DNA from: Camellia lanceoleosa
Taxonomy: Eukaryota; Streptophyta; Magnoliopsida; Ericales; Theaceae
Assembly: GCA_025200525.1 (NCBI GenBank)
Contig: CM045770.1
Location: 84,654,084-84,718,083 of the forward strand
Direction of reading: 5' to 3'
DNA length: 64,000 nt
The notes under the pieces were generated by a model. It was not told the origin of the DNA, ran no database searches, and was given only the letters and a program-made list of their open reading frames with translations. Both the position numbers and the translations under genes were made by a program. Below, one piece after another: positions 23,574 to 33,889 of this stretch (the stretch's first letter is position 1; the number at the start of each line of letters is the position of its first letter).

Positions 23574-23700
23574 CAATCGAAGCAAAACGAGCCGATCGCA
23601 GAGGTTGTTATTGTGTCATCGGAGTCGGTTTCGTTGCCGTCGAAGTTGCCATCGATATAGATCAGCTCAGATTTCTATTTCCCAATGTCGAAAAATGACG

Positions 23701-23961
23701 TCAACACAGCGGAATGTGTTCCGGACCGAACCACCAAAGACCGCTGTAAAGTGATGCAACTAGCCTGGGAGAAGCTGGTTCGGTGGTCTCGTTCTTGACG
23801 AGGTTTTCTTGAGCTGTGTCTAGCTCATGGGTTTGTGTTGTTGGGTTTTTTGGTTCAAGTTCATTATGTTCTGTACCTCCAACGAAGTTGTTTTCAGTGA
23901 GTAAGGTGGTATTGCTATTGTTCTCTTTGTTATTTCCTTTTTCTATCGCATTTCTGGTCAC
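23701..23961 (-). pseudogene. Unassigned minus-strand ORF in P2
   Basis: An 86-codon open frame is rich in Asn, Thr and Glu (KGNNKENNSNTTLLTENN; later ELDTAQENLVKNETTEPAS). Composition looks like a disordered part of a host protein rather than random AT-rich sequence. There is no known motif and no flanking splice signal that I trust. It lies 130 bp from the ubiquitin piece and on the opposite strand. It may be a third captured fragment. Confidence 0.3.
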
Positions 23962-24157
23962 TTAATAGACATAAAAGTATCAGCATTTGGTACTTGACTT
24001 GAGTGCCTATTTGAACTAAAGCTTCTCTAATTTCTGTGGTCTTGTCTCTTATTAGTTATATTTTTATATGGGTTCCATTTTTACCATCATCAATTCCCTC
24101 TGTCGCATAAACATGTATGATAACCATTGAATTATGCTTTTATTAGCCTCACATAAT

Positions 24158-24375
24158 TTTTTCTGGACAGAGCACACAAATTTTCTATAACACAATTTTT
24201 TCTGGATAGAGCCACACAAAGTCACACAAATTTTCTCTAATACAATTTTTTCTGGATAGAACCACACAAAACCACACAATTTTTTTCTGGATAGAGTCAC
24301 ACAAAGCCACAAAAATTGTCTCTAACACAAATTTCTCTGGATAGAGCCATACAAAGCCGCAAAAAATTTTTCTAC
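24158..24375. repeat. Degenerate tandem repeat (tttttctggatagagccacacaa)
   Basis: About four to five units of 45-60 bp contain caattttttctggatagag and cacacaaa. The Cys/Val-rich open frame across it (24064-24312) is a product of the repeat. The ttctgg part relates it to the palindromes nearby. Confidence 0.7.
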
Positions 24376-24394
24376 ATAATTTTTTCTAGATTTC

Positions 24395-25450
24395 TTTGGT
24401 ACTCAGAGAAAATTGGTCAAAATGGTGATTATTCAATTTTCTCTGGTTAATTGTTGTCTAAATGGCTTACAGTTTGGTTTGATAAAAAACACAGAGAAAT
24501 TATATGGAAAGTCCAGAGAAATGGACAGAATTTCTCTAAGAATTTTTCTGTGAAGTTAAATTTTCTCTAGATTAATTTGAGAAACCTTAAACCTTAGACA
24601 TTATTAAATTTCTCTGGAGAGGAAGGCCAGAGAAATTTCAAAATTTCTCTAAAGAGTGGGAAGTATAAGGAAGGCAGAGAAAAAATTTCTCTGGAGACCT
24701 TACCATAAGGAGGATAATTGACCTTAAAAATTGTTTCAAGATTGTTGTTATCTGTATCCACTATTGAATCTGCAAACCTTATCACCGCCGGTATTGTCAC
24801 ATTCTCTGGCAACCTTATCACATCTTCTCCAATGTCTAAAAGGAGAATAAAGACACAGAACAAAGTTAAAGAAGAAGAAGAAGAATAAGATTTTTGGAAG
24901 AGGAGCAACAATATTGTTTGGGAAACTTTTCAAAAGATCTATAGTTGATGCCTGAACTAACTGATAATTCAGTGCTTCAAAAGTATTAATCAAAGCAGAA
25001 GACTTTTTGTATTCAAACTATACAAGACAATAGTTATTTTGGATCTTGATGCATTGGATTCAATAGAATTGTTGTTTTGAACTGTCATAATTATGTTATA
25101 GCAGTTAGGTACTTCAACGAAGATGTCATTGAAGTTGTTAAATTTTGTCATTGCTATCAAAGGTTTAATGTATTTTATAGAGGTCAGTGATTGAAAAGAT
25201 GAGATGATAAGTTTTGGCATTTTGCACTATAAATGGCATGCAAAAAATTAGAAAAGAGCCAGAGAAATTTGTGAAGTTAGGGAATTTTCCTAGATAGCCA
25301 CACAAATTTTCTCTCCATAATTTTTTTTGGATTTCTTTAGTACTCAGAAAAATTTCAATTTTTTCTGGTTTAAATCTAGAGAATTACACTAGAGAGAATT
25401 TCAATTTTCTTTGGAGAAAATTTCTTTGGGACTGAAATATCTCTGAATCG
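24395..25450. repeat. Scattered ccagagaaatttctctgg palindrome repeats (P2)
   Basis: Copies or halves lie near 24401, 24441, 24490, 24513, 24559, 24608, 24627, 24642, 24675, 24690, 25257 and 25370-25435. They bracket the GDSL fragment on its downstream side and resemble those of P1. Between 24990 and 25220 a 76-codon minus frame has no recognisable motif. Confidence 0.7.
24699..24911 (-). pseudogene. GDSL esterase/lipase first-exon fragment
   Basis: The minus strand encodes a Ser-rich hydrophobic leader (SSSSSLTLFCVFILLL), then IRLPENVTIPAVIRFADSIV, then DTDNNNLETIFKVNYPPYGK. This is block I of plant GDSL esterase/lipases, where the family has FGDSIVDTGNNN. Here the Gly before the catalytic Ser is Ala and the Gly before NNN is Asp. 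These enzymes are secreted SGNH hydrolases of about 350 residues; about 70 remain. After PPYGK the sequence changes into a ccagagaaatttttt repeat, the same kind of junction as the transporter fragment in P1. No ATG is present at the usual place. Confidence 0.8.
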
Positions 25451-25652
25451 ATATTGAGGGATCTTAGACATCATGAAAATATTTGATGTCCTTTATGCTA
25501 TAAAATCTTAATATCAGGGACCTTAAAAAAAATCCCCATTTTAAAAATTGTAACGAGATATTTAAAATAATTTAAATAAGTGTGTTTTTGAACTTTTATA
25601 AAAATAAATGTAAAAAAATAAAAAGTGATATGAGTCAAATAAATACATTTAT

Positions 25653-25930
25653 CACTACTAAAGAAAGTACTTTTTGCGACTGCTACAAACCGTCGCAAAT
25701 AATAAAAAAACAGTCGCAAAAGACCTTTTGCGACGGCTCATGCGACGGCAAATAGGGGTCGCGAATGTGGGGGTGGCAAATACTTTTTGCGACCGCAAAA
25801 TAGCAGTCGCAAACTATTTGCGACCGCCTAATCTACTTATGGCGACTAATGTTTTGCCATCGCAAAAAAATTAAAAAAATACCTACAATGTATTAGCGAC
25901 CATCTTGTTACCGTCGCAAAAAAAAATATA
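25653..25930. repeat. Left subterminal repeat region of the CACTA element
   Basis: At least ten copies of tgcgac, gtcgca or close variants occur in both orientations within 280 bp. In En/Spm-type elements such arrays bind the element's TnpA-like protein; the role here is by analogy. The right end (29975-30040) has three to four copies. Confidence 0.7.
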
Positions 25931-26911
25931 AATAAATAAATAAAATACCTACAATGTTTTAGCAACCTATATTCTCATATATATATACTCGAATATTATA
26001 TACAATAAATGTAAAGTGATATTTGTAAAAATTCTAATACACATTATTTTCAGAGATTGACTACGGATGTTCTTTGTATTCCAGTTGCATTGGCGGTTGA
26101 GCGAAGACTCTGGATTCTGCTGAAAGACGACGTGGCGGTGGTTGCATCACGTATGAAATTTGCATAACGAAGATGCTACAATGATGATTCTTTGATGGTG
26201 ATGAGATAATGTGCTTCCCCTTGCTAGATCTCGGTTTGCATGTCGAGTGAATGATATTTCCCGATTGAAGCTCGCTTGAATCACGGATCTTCTAATTTCT
26301 TGTAAGGATATTTCTCGCATTACGAACATCTTTCTTTGATGCAGTTGAGGAACAACGAAAGCACACATTGCCTTCCTGCACTTACGTGAAATAGCCGTCT
26401 CCAAGTTTGAATTCTTGTTAACGCGGGTCATGAGAATCCTAGTAGAATTAGTGGAAGTAGTCATGTCAATGTTGAATTGGCGAGAACTTTGTACAATAGA
26501 AGCAATACAATTTTGAAATTCTGGAATAACAATTGCTTAGATGCTTCAGATGGTAGCCAATGGATTAGAGAGTGATTGTCTTTAATCATACAAATTTGGG
26601 CCAAAGGTCCGATGCTATTTACATAAACAACCAAGAGAAAAAATAAGTTAAGAAGCATTTAGTTAACATGTTGTAACTAAAAACTTTTGTCACTTGAAAC
26701 ATTTTAATGTTTTGAAATTGCATCGAGATTATTCTGAAATTGAGAAGAATTGAGATTAAATAAAGGAAAAGGCAAGAACGAATTTGAGAAAATGAAAATG
26801 CTTATTGAGAAAGAAATATTCATGTATATGATAAAATAAGAAGAGATAATGGAGTAGGCACAGAATTCCTATTGCCACACATAAAAGCACCTTCTCAATT
26901 TTAATAACTAC

Positions 26912-27032
26912 CTTGATGTGCAGAATTTTCAACGGTATAGGCAGGTCCTGATGGTGAAGAACTAACCAGGGTCCGCTGGGCTTTTGTCTTTAGTGACAGA
27001 AACTTTGAACATATCATGGACACATACTCCTC
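26912..27032 (-). pseudogene. Possible further captured exon
   Basis: A 121-base stretch is open on the minus strand (EEYVSMICSKFLSLKTKAQR, then TLVSSSPSGPAYTVENSAHQ). It is preceded by a pyrimidine-containing AG and followed by GTAGTT. It lies downstream of the helicase exons in the same orientation. I do not recognise it as part of RAD5. It could be from another captured gene or be chance. Confidence 0.3.
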
Positions 27033-27671
27033 CTTAAAGTAAAAAAGTGAAAAATATTATTTTTGATGAAAACTCAAGCTCAAAATAAATTGCTAAGCAG
27101 GTCCTCCGCAAGGATTTTTGTACTAACATAGCACAAATGAGAAAATGATTTACAACCAGAAAGACAGAGAGCACATGCTGTATTTTATGGCATACAATCT
27201 TTGCAAGCAGAAAACAAGGTCATTAATAAACATACCTCACATGTGAGTGATATGATAAATTGTGGGAAAACAAATAAAAAGAAAAGCATGAACAATGCAT
27301 AAATTCATGAGAATGTAGACAGTAAATTCCCATCAAGTATAGAGAGCTAGTCAAAAAAAGTTCGGAGCGTGACATGTGATGTGCCTATTCAGCAATAAAA
27401 ACAAGGGTTAGTTACACTATAACCCCTATGCTTAATCTGAAAACATGTTACCCCATGACATTTAAAAATGTACACAACCTTGGAGTGCAAAATTGGCGGA
27501 TTCCATCAAAATTGGCAAATACACGAGCGAACTATAATCTTAAACTTCACAACCACAAAGCGAACAATTACCCATTTAATTGTTAGTGACTACAAAACTA
27601 TATTATGAATCTTGGAGTTCCCAAATCTATGATGATATGACACAATAAAGCACTTGAGAGAGAACGCACAC

Positions 27672-28720
27672 CTGAAGAGGTGTACCCGTTAGACACCACC
27701 GACAGTGAGAGGACAATGTGAAGGCAGCCTGAGCACCTTGAGTTCTGGAGGATTTGATAGTATGAGCTTCATCTAAAACCACCCGATACCACTCCATTCT
27801 ATGGAAAATGCTGTTTTCTGCATCCTGTATGAGAAGAATTCACATAAGTGTATGGGGAGGCTCCATCTCCTGTACATTTTTATGCATGCAAGGAGGGCTC
27901 AGAAAAGAGATAAACACAGAGTTCCATAAACCAAGTTTTGCTTTTCTATCCAAAAATTAACAGATGAACATTCATAATTTCTACCTCCAAGTTATACACA
28001 TCTACAGCACCAACAAGTTTGTTCAATGATGATTCTGAGATAGCTTGCTCGTCTTTGGTCTGTTCTCTTTGGCAACCCTTTTGCCGTTTCACCATAGGCA
28101 ACATGGATGCAGCTTCATTTGAATCAACCTGTTTCATTCAAAGGGAAAGAATGGTAATGAATCATTTTCTCTTCACTCATGTATAAGCTTCATATCTATT
28201 CTATTATATAAAGCACACAATCCACTTATGTCAATTTTGGTTTCCAAAAATGTTCACAGCAACAACATAAATTTCCCAAAATAGTTAACCTTGTCTATCA
28301 ATTATCCAGTTGCCCACGAATCATGTGGACACAGATGCTAGTATAAATAATCTGAGCCTCTGTCATCAATGAAAGATTGGCAACAATTTCACACCATATA
28401 AAAGTTCTACAAGGCCAACTGAGAGAACCCTTAAAAAATGCACAAATATACTGACTTTTTTTTTCCCAAAAAAGCAATAAGCTTAACAGATTTGGCATAA
28501 TTTACTTTCTCTCTGCTAGTCCTATTGCTATTGGACTAACTAACATCCCGTTTTGAAATACTATGTATGAGCATTGACCTTATAACAACTCAACAAGTCT
28601 TACATGTTAAGCAATCAAGATCACATTAATAATAAGAGAAATGGATGAGGAAATAACAGCACATACATGTAGATTTAATGACCGTTTTCGAGAATCAAGT
28701 TCCTCTGGGGTGAATTCAGC
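27672..28720 (-). pseudogene. RAD5-like SNF2/RING helicase fragment, three in-frame exons
   Basis: Three exons with good splice sites read on the minus strand: 28720-28667 (AEFTPEELDSRKRSLNLH), 28128-27985 (48 codons, ends LVGAVDVYNLE) and 27824-27672 (51 codons, IFHRMEWYRVVLDEAHTIKS through CRWCLTGTPLQ). Each is bounded by AG and GT and all are phase 0 with no stop. Exon 3 holds the DEAH box (motif II) and motif III of SNF2 helicases of the RAD5/HLTF type, nuclear DNA-damage-tolerance proteins. The region between exons 2 and 3 in the parent protein, including the Walker A motif, is absent, so an active ATPase is impossible. The fragment lies inside the CACTA element and is best read as captured host sequence. 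Confidence 0.8.
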
Positions 28721-29404
28721 CTGATTGAAGCAATGATAGAAGCAATATGAATGATACAGAAAATAAACAAAGAGAAGACAGTGAGGATGTTGGTTTCTTT
28801 GGGCATGATTTGGATAATTTGGGTGAAAAGGAATTAAAAGGTTTTTAGTGGTATGGAGAAACCAATTAATTAAAAACTAAAAATTAATTTGGTTTAGAAA
28901 ATAGAAAAGAAATAAAAAATAAAAAAAATCATCACCTTCACATGGTTTTATCTTTTGGGGGCAGAAATATTTTTTTTTTAAAATTAAAATATCTTTTAGG
29001 TGTTTAATAGTGCCATACTATTTATTATTATTATTATTTTAATTTCTAAAAATAGATTCTGAAAATGAAACCAAACAGAGCCCATATTTTTTGTTTGGTT
29101 ACCATGGAAAATTGGGGAGAAAATTCACAAATTTTTTCTAGATCTTTGGATTAGAAAATAACTCAAATTCGCAGCAAAGAAGTTATATATGGAAGAAAAT
29201 AACTCAAATTCAACTCCTAATGAACTGTAAAACACTAAATAGATTTCGTTTTTTGCATGTATAATGTGAATTCGTTTCGGATCTGTGAAATTCACCTTGA
29301 AATGGTCTCTTCATTCTTCTTACATCCATCATTACGAGCTTTCTCTCGATCGATTCTTGAGTGGACACAATTCCTTTGACGTCATGAAAATCCAAAAATA
29401 CTTT

Positions 29405-29667
29405 TCAAGAAATTTCAAAAATCGCAGACAAGTAAATGAAGAAAAGCGTGCAACAAATAGAGAGAGAGAGAGAGAATTGAAGACCGAACTTCGAGAGAGC
29501 TGCATCGAAGTCGTCTTCAATCGTCTCGTTTGATTTCTCTGGTTTTGAAGCTTCGATTCGGAGACTCGTTTCTTTGCGCTTGATTTGGTAAATCGACATT
29601 CTTTGAATCGTGGAATTTGTGTCTGTGGAGGTCTAGGTTTTGCGATCAAATCTCGTAGAGGCTGCAT
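29405..29667 (-). pseudogene. Possible captured first exon upstream of the helicase exons
   Basis: Two overlapping minus-strand frames start with ATG (29667, MQPLRDLIAKPRPPQTQ; 29599, MSIYQIKRKETSLRIEASK, then PEKSNETIEDDFDAALSK). The region has higher GC, a (GA)n run at 29460-29474 and the look of a 5' exon. It is on the helicase strand and upstream, so a chimeric transcript could start here. The source gene is not recognised. Confidence 0.3.
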
Positions 29668-30135
29668 ATTTCTTGAGAAAATTCAACTTAGCAAATTGAA
29701 TTTCGAGTTGGAAAATGAAATTGAAGATCAGAGAAACAGAGCATGATGAAGAAAGTGAGAGACCTAGAGACAGAGATTCATACCACTGGAGCTGTGACTA
29801 TGGCGAGCAAGAGAGCGAGAGAGACAGTTTGTGAATGTCGTGAGTGAAAGGGGCCAGGGCATTGGTATATAAAATAAATAAAAGAAATAGGGATAATAAA
29901 TTGAGCAAAGTAAAATAATGTAGTTTCGGATTATTTTCATTCATTTATTATTTTGTGTCGGTCTTTTTTTACGGTTGTAAATATTTTTTTTTGCGACGGT
30001 TAAATAGTCAGTCGCAAAAAAGTAGACGCAAAAGGTCAATTTTCTAGTAGTGTATATAAAGAATGTCAAATAAATCCTAATTATAAGATTTTATTATATT
30101 TATTTTTTAAATAGATAATATATTTTAAAATCATA

Positions 30136-31310
30136 CACTACAAAAAAAAGCACTTTTGGCGACTAAATTTTTAGTCGCCAAAAGTGAATTTTTAGTCGCC
30201 AAAAGTCGGGTTTTGAGTTTTCGCGACTAAATTTTTTAGTCGCCGGCTTGGTCGTTGAAAAACTGTCGCGGAAGGTATTGGCGACTAAAATTTTGTTAGT
30301 CGCCAAAAACCAAGTCTATAGCGACTAAATATTTCGTCGCCAAAGCTCATTTATATTTTTTAAATTATACATTTGGCGACTAAATTTTTAGTCGCCAATA
30401 GTAAATTATTTTTTTTTAATTTATACATTTGCCGACTATTTTTTTCGTCGCCAAAAGTCTATCTTTTGGCGACTAACCGTTTTAGTCGCCAAAAGGTTAA
30501 TTCGGGAAAAAAAAAATTAACCCACTGCTCTTCCCAAGTTTTGAACCACCAATCTTCCACTTCCTAACCCTTTACCAACACTCTCTCCACTATGCCACAC
30601 TAACACCACATGAATATGTATGCAAAATATATTATTTATATATTAGATTGATCCGTATTTTATATATATATGTATATGAACATAATTTTTTTTATTCAAA
30701 TATAATTGATGTAAAAAATAAATTATTTATTAAAAAAATTAGAAGCCACTTTTGGCGACTAAAATTTTTTTTAGTCGCCAAAAACTTTAGTTTTGCCTAC
30801 TAAAAATAATTTAGTCGCAAAAAAATTTAATTTCCGCCTAAAAAGAACCACTTTCAGTGACTAATTTAATTTTTAGTCGCCAAAACAGCCACTTTTTCCG
30901 ACTAAACTCAGTTTTAGTCGCCAATAGTCCACTTTTTAGCTACTAAATTTATTTTAGTAGCCAAAAACCTTTACCTTTGGCTACAAAATTTTTTGTGGTC
31001 GGTAAAACACCTACAATCAGCGACTAAACCATTTTTTAGTCGCCAAAACCTATACTTTTGGCTACTAATTTTTTTTAGTCGCCAAAAACCTTCGCTTTTG
31101 GCTACTAAAATTATTTTAGTAGCTAAAACCCATATAATCAGCTACTAAACTGATTTTTAGTCGCCAATAAGTATGCATTTGGCTACTAAATCATTTTAGT
31201 CGCCAAAAGTCTTCACTTTTGGCGACTAATTGAATTTTAGTCGCCAAATCTTGCACTTTCAGCGACGAAATTCCTATTTTTGGTCGCCAATTCTGTATTT
31301 TGTTGTAGTG
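30136..31310. mobile_element. Short CACTA-type element with dense gcgactaaa palindromes
   Basis: Termini are CACTACAAAAAAAA and TTTTGTTGTAGTG with ATA duplicated on both sides (30133-30135 and 31311-31313). Almost the whole 1175 bp consists of the unit ttttggcgactaaa-n-tttagtcgccaaaa, in both orientations, with variants such as ggctactaaa. A small unrelated core at about 30535-30610 separates the two arrays. No coding capacity is seen. It is distinct from the neighbouring CACTA element, whose motif is tgcgac. Confidence 0.85.
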
Positions 31311-31313
31311 ATA

Positions 31314-32456
31314 TACTTGTATTTTTACAAATAAATCACATAAAATTGTGTAAAAAAACTACAAAAATAAACTATTTAAATTACGAAAAGTGGATTAATG
31401 GCGTGTTTCACAGACCTGATTGTTATCTCCACTGCTTCACTCTACAGTTAGAGAGAACATTGACTCAAAATTTGTAAAATTTATTAATTGGATCCATATT
31501 TGAAAAATCTTATCTATCCACCTATATTCTATATCCTATTTTGTTAAGAGAAAAACATTTGAAATTTATGTTTTTTTATTTATTTATTAAATAAGATGAA
31601 TGTCTAAGTTAGATTAGCACAATTAGACATTTAACACTTGCCAATTGAATAATAAATTTTATTTTAAAAATTTAGAAACACAACCACTTAAGTTACATTC
31701 AAATTCTCTAGGTTCATGTTTTTGTTGAAAATGAGAACACTACTCCCAATCAACAAAGGTAGTACATGATATATGAGACAGTAATTTGTGTAGTTAAATT
31801 GGGCCGAACTAGGTGAAAGTGGTTTTAAGGCTTGAGCCGCATGATGGGCCGAGCTATAACTTGGAGATAGTTTGGTTTGGGCCAATCAAGGATTAGGTTG
31901 GTCAAAGGAGTTTGACCGATTGGTAAATGCTTATATATTTTTGTATCGCGTTACTTTCTAGAGGCGGCCAATGCTAGACCGAGCTATATAGAAGGCGGTC
32001 AAACAGAGCTGAGAATAAAATTTTGACAGAACTAGGGAAAGAGTCACGCAATGTCAGCATAGTGGCGCGCCGTGCAAATCCTCCACAGCGATGCGTGTTT
32101 GTATGGCTAAGTTAGTGGCAGATAGAGAAAAGTAGTTCGGTTGCTCGGCTGAAAGTCGTGCAAAGAATTGTACCATCTCACTTCACTTATAGTGAGAAGG
32201 GTATTAAAGAATAAGTATTATCTTTTAGGAATATGATTTCTAGGATGACACTCAGGATTGTATCATGCGAAATCTATAAAAATTCAAACCAAACCCTAAT
32301 GTCAGGTATTGCATTCATTAATCCCGAATTTAGAGAGCTTTTATTTGCTTAGTCTGCTTGCTGACTTAGGCAACGAAGGAATTTTCGGCACATACCCGCC
32401 AGCTAATTCACGTTTATGGTTTTAAGTATTACGACAACGTATAAAAAAATGTAAAC
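31314..32456. other. Intergenic stretch with a possible LTR relic
   Basis: Between about 31800 and 32410 GC rises. The end gctgacttaggcaacgaagg resembles the U5 end that I associate with some plant gypsy LTRs. Neither LTR start, PBS nor target duplication could be fixed. No ORF is credible. Confidence 0.35.
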
Positions 32457-32459
32457 TTA

Positions 32460-32688
32460 GGCTCCGTTTGGAAACATACTAATTTAGTAACTTTTTGACT
32501 ATTTGGCTAAAATATGAACTAAAAAAGATTAGTATGTTTGGGATGATTTTTTGGCTTTTTACAAAAAGATGTGCAAAAAGTAGAGAGAAAAAAGAACCTT
32601 TGACTTTTTGGTATGGGTTGTTAATTTTTTGGCTAATTTAGTAACTTTTTAACTTTTTAACTAAAAGGGAGGGTTCTCAAACGAGGCC
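32460..32688. mobile_element. MITE family A, copy 2 (Tourist-like)
   Basis: Termini are ggctccgtttgga and tcaaacgaggcc, flanked by perfect TTA duplications (32457-32459 and 32689-32691). The interior matches the copy at 15335-15570, including aaaaagatgtgcaaaaagtagagag. The TTA duplication fits PIF/Harbinger-type MITEs. Confidence 0.85.
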
Positions 32689-32924
32689 TTAATCAATAGA
32701 ATTATACAAGTGAAATTTTTTTCGTACTGATATAGTATAAAAATTCAATCTTCAATATGTTAAAATTTAAAGGCAGTACATTTTGTAAAAATTAATAATA
32801 TATCCTTAATATTTGACTTTGACATATTTTAGAGTATGGTTGGTACATGTGAACACTACTCTCAATTTCCAGTTGATTTTTCACAAATAAAATTTACCAA
32901 AACTAAATAATTATTTAAGGTACT

Positions 32925-33112
32925 TGTTTGACGTAAGGTTATAGGACTAAAATAATTATAAAAAGATAAAATAAATTAAAAAATTAATAAAATAATATCA
33001 TATTTAAATTATAATAATTTTATTTTTTCTCTCACAAAAATAAAAAAAAAAAATTCATTCTAAATAAAACTTTTTAATCCCAAAAAAATATAACTTTTTC
33101 ATCTCAAACTAA
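32925..33112. mobile_element. MITE family B, copy 2, decayed
   Basis: It begins acttgtttgacgtaagg and contains tttttctctcacaaaaat and ttcattctaaataaaact in the same order as 15574-15750. Ends are blurred. Confidence 0.5.
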
Positions 33113-33124
33113 AATAATTAAGAA

Positions 33125-33745
33125 TTTTTTTGGGATATGGGTTGGCTTTTTGGCTATTTTAACTTGGAGCTAAAAAGTTTCGTTTGAAATAAGTTTTTTG
33201 CCTTTTTTGACTTGAATCGTGCTACGTAGCTCGAAAGAGAGGGCGCCCGAATCTCCCGAATTCAAAACAACGTCGTTTCGTCGTTTTGAATTTTTTTTTT
33301 TTTCAATCAGAAAAGAAGAAGAAGAAGAAAGAAGAAAGAAAAAGAAAGAAAGAAGAAGAAAAAGAAGAGGCGGAGGCAAAGGCAAAGGATGATCGGAGGC
33401 AAAGGCAAGTGAGGCAGAGGCGGAGGCTGGTCAGGATTTGAGTTGCGACAATCAAGCGGAGGTGACGGCGGACGGGGCTATGACGACGAGTTGCCATCTC
33501 CTCTTCCCCTCTCTTCTCTTTCTCTCTCTCTCTTTATCTTTCTTTTCTAAATTTTGGGTTATTCGGGGGGACAAATTTTGGAGGGAAAATCATTTTCCTT
33601 TTGACTTTTGTGAGAAAATAAAATAAAATAATTATGAATTAGATATGATGTTTTGTCTTATTGAACTAAAAAGTCTATTTTGTCATTTTGTAACTATTTT
33701 AACCAAAAAAAACCTTTAACTTTTTTATGCCAAACGAGCTCTAAA
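33125..33745. mobile_element. MITE-B-like ends around a GC-rich, gene-like core
   Basis: The right 110 bp in reverse match family B (agttcaataagac on the other strand, ctcgtttggcataaa end). The left side (ttggctttttggctatttt) could be the other end. The core 33215-33600 is GC-richer, with a long GA-rich run (33308-33370), short ggaggcaaaggcaa repeats and a CT-rich stretch, like the 5' part of a host gene. No protein is recognised. Confidence 0.35.
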
Positions 33746-33889
33746 AAACTAAAAAACAACCCAGATCCCAAACTATGAGTTTTTTTAAAAAAAATATTCT
33801 TAAAAAAATAATTTAGAAAATTGACCCCCTTGTCAAATTATTTGAGAAGCTAACTTGCCTTCTAAAATCACATTTTGAAAATATAATTT

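Larger units (their letters stand above)
23083..25545. mobile_element. Gene-fragment-carrying element P2, relative of P1
   Basis: The left end holds ataatgtctaaggtccttca (about 23164) and the right end its inverse tgagggatcttagacatcat (about 25455). The match extends outward on both sides to about 23083 (ggcgatttt) and 25542 (aaatcccc) with gaps. The right 90 bp closely match the right end of P1. Inside are fragments of at least two host gene families (ubiquitin, GDSL lipase), an unassigned minus-strand ORF and many agagaaatttctctgg palindromes. The TIR style suggests a Mutator-like (Pack-MULE) element. No transposase and no clear target duplication are seen. Confidence 0.55.
25653..30052. 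mobile_element. CACTA (En/Spm-type) transposon, 4.4 kb, non-autonomous
   Basis: The left terminus is CACTACTAAAGAAAG and the right terminus TTTTCTAGTAGTG, an inverted repeat starting CACTA. Perfect TAT target duplications flank it (25650-25652 and 30053-30055). Subterminal regions carry many tgcgac/gtcgca motifs in both orientations. No transposase domain was found. The interior carries host-like exons on the minus strand, including three of a RAD5-like helicase. A MITE-like insertion (about 28800-29095, end ccaaacagagccc) lies in what would be an intron. The flanks (about 25555-25649 and 30056-30085) look like a MITE split by this insertion. Confidence 0.9.

Noticed and set aside
24064..24312. 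82-codon Cys-rich repeat protein on the minus strand
   Set aside because: It is a by-product of the degenerate tandem repeat at 24158-24375.
26147..26464. 105-codon minus-strand ORF in the CACTA element as a transposase piece
   Set aside because: It has no TnpD- or TnpA-like motif; Arg/Thr/Ser-rich composition without similarity that I recognise.
30136..31310. Regularly spaced palindromic repeats that could suggest a CRISPR array
   Set aside because: Spacing is irregular, repeats occur in both orientations, and the block has CACTA ends with a 3-bp duplication. The DNA is from a plant.
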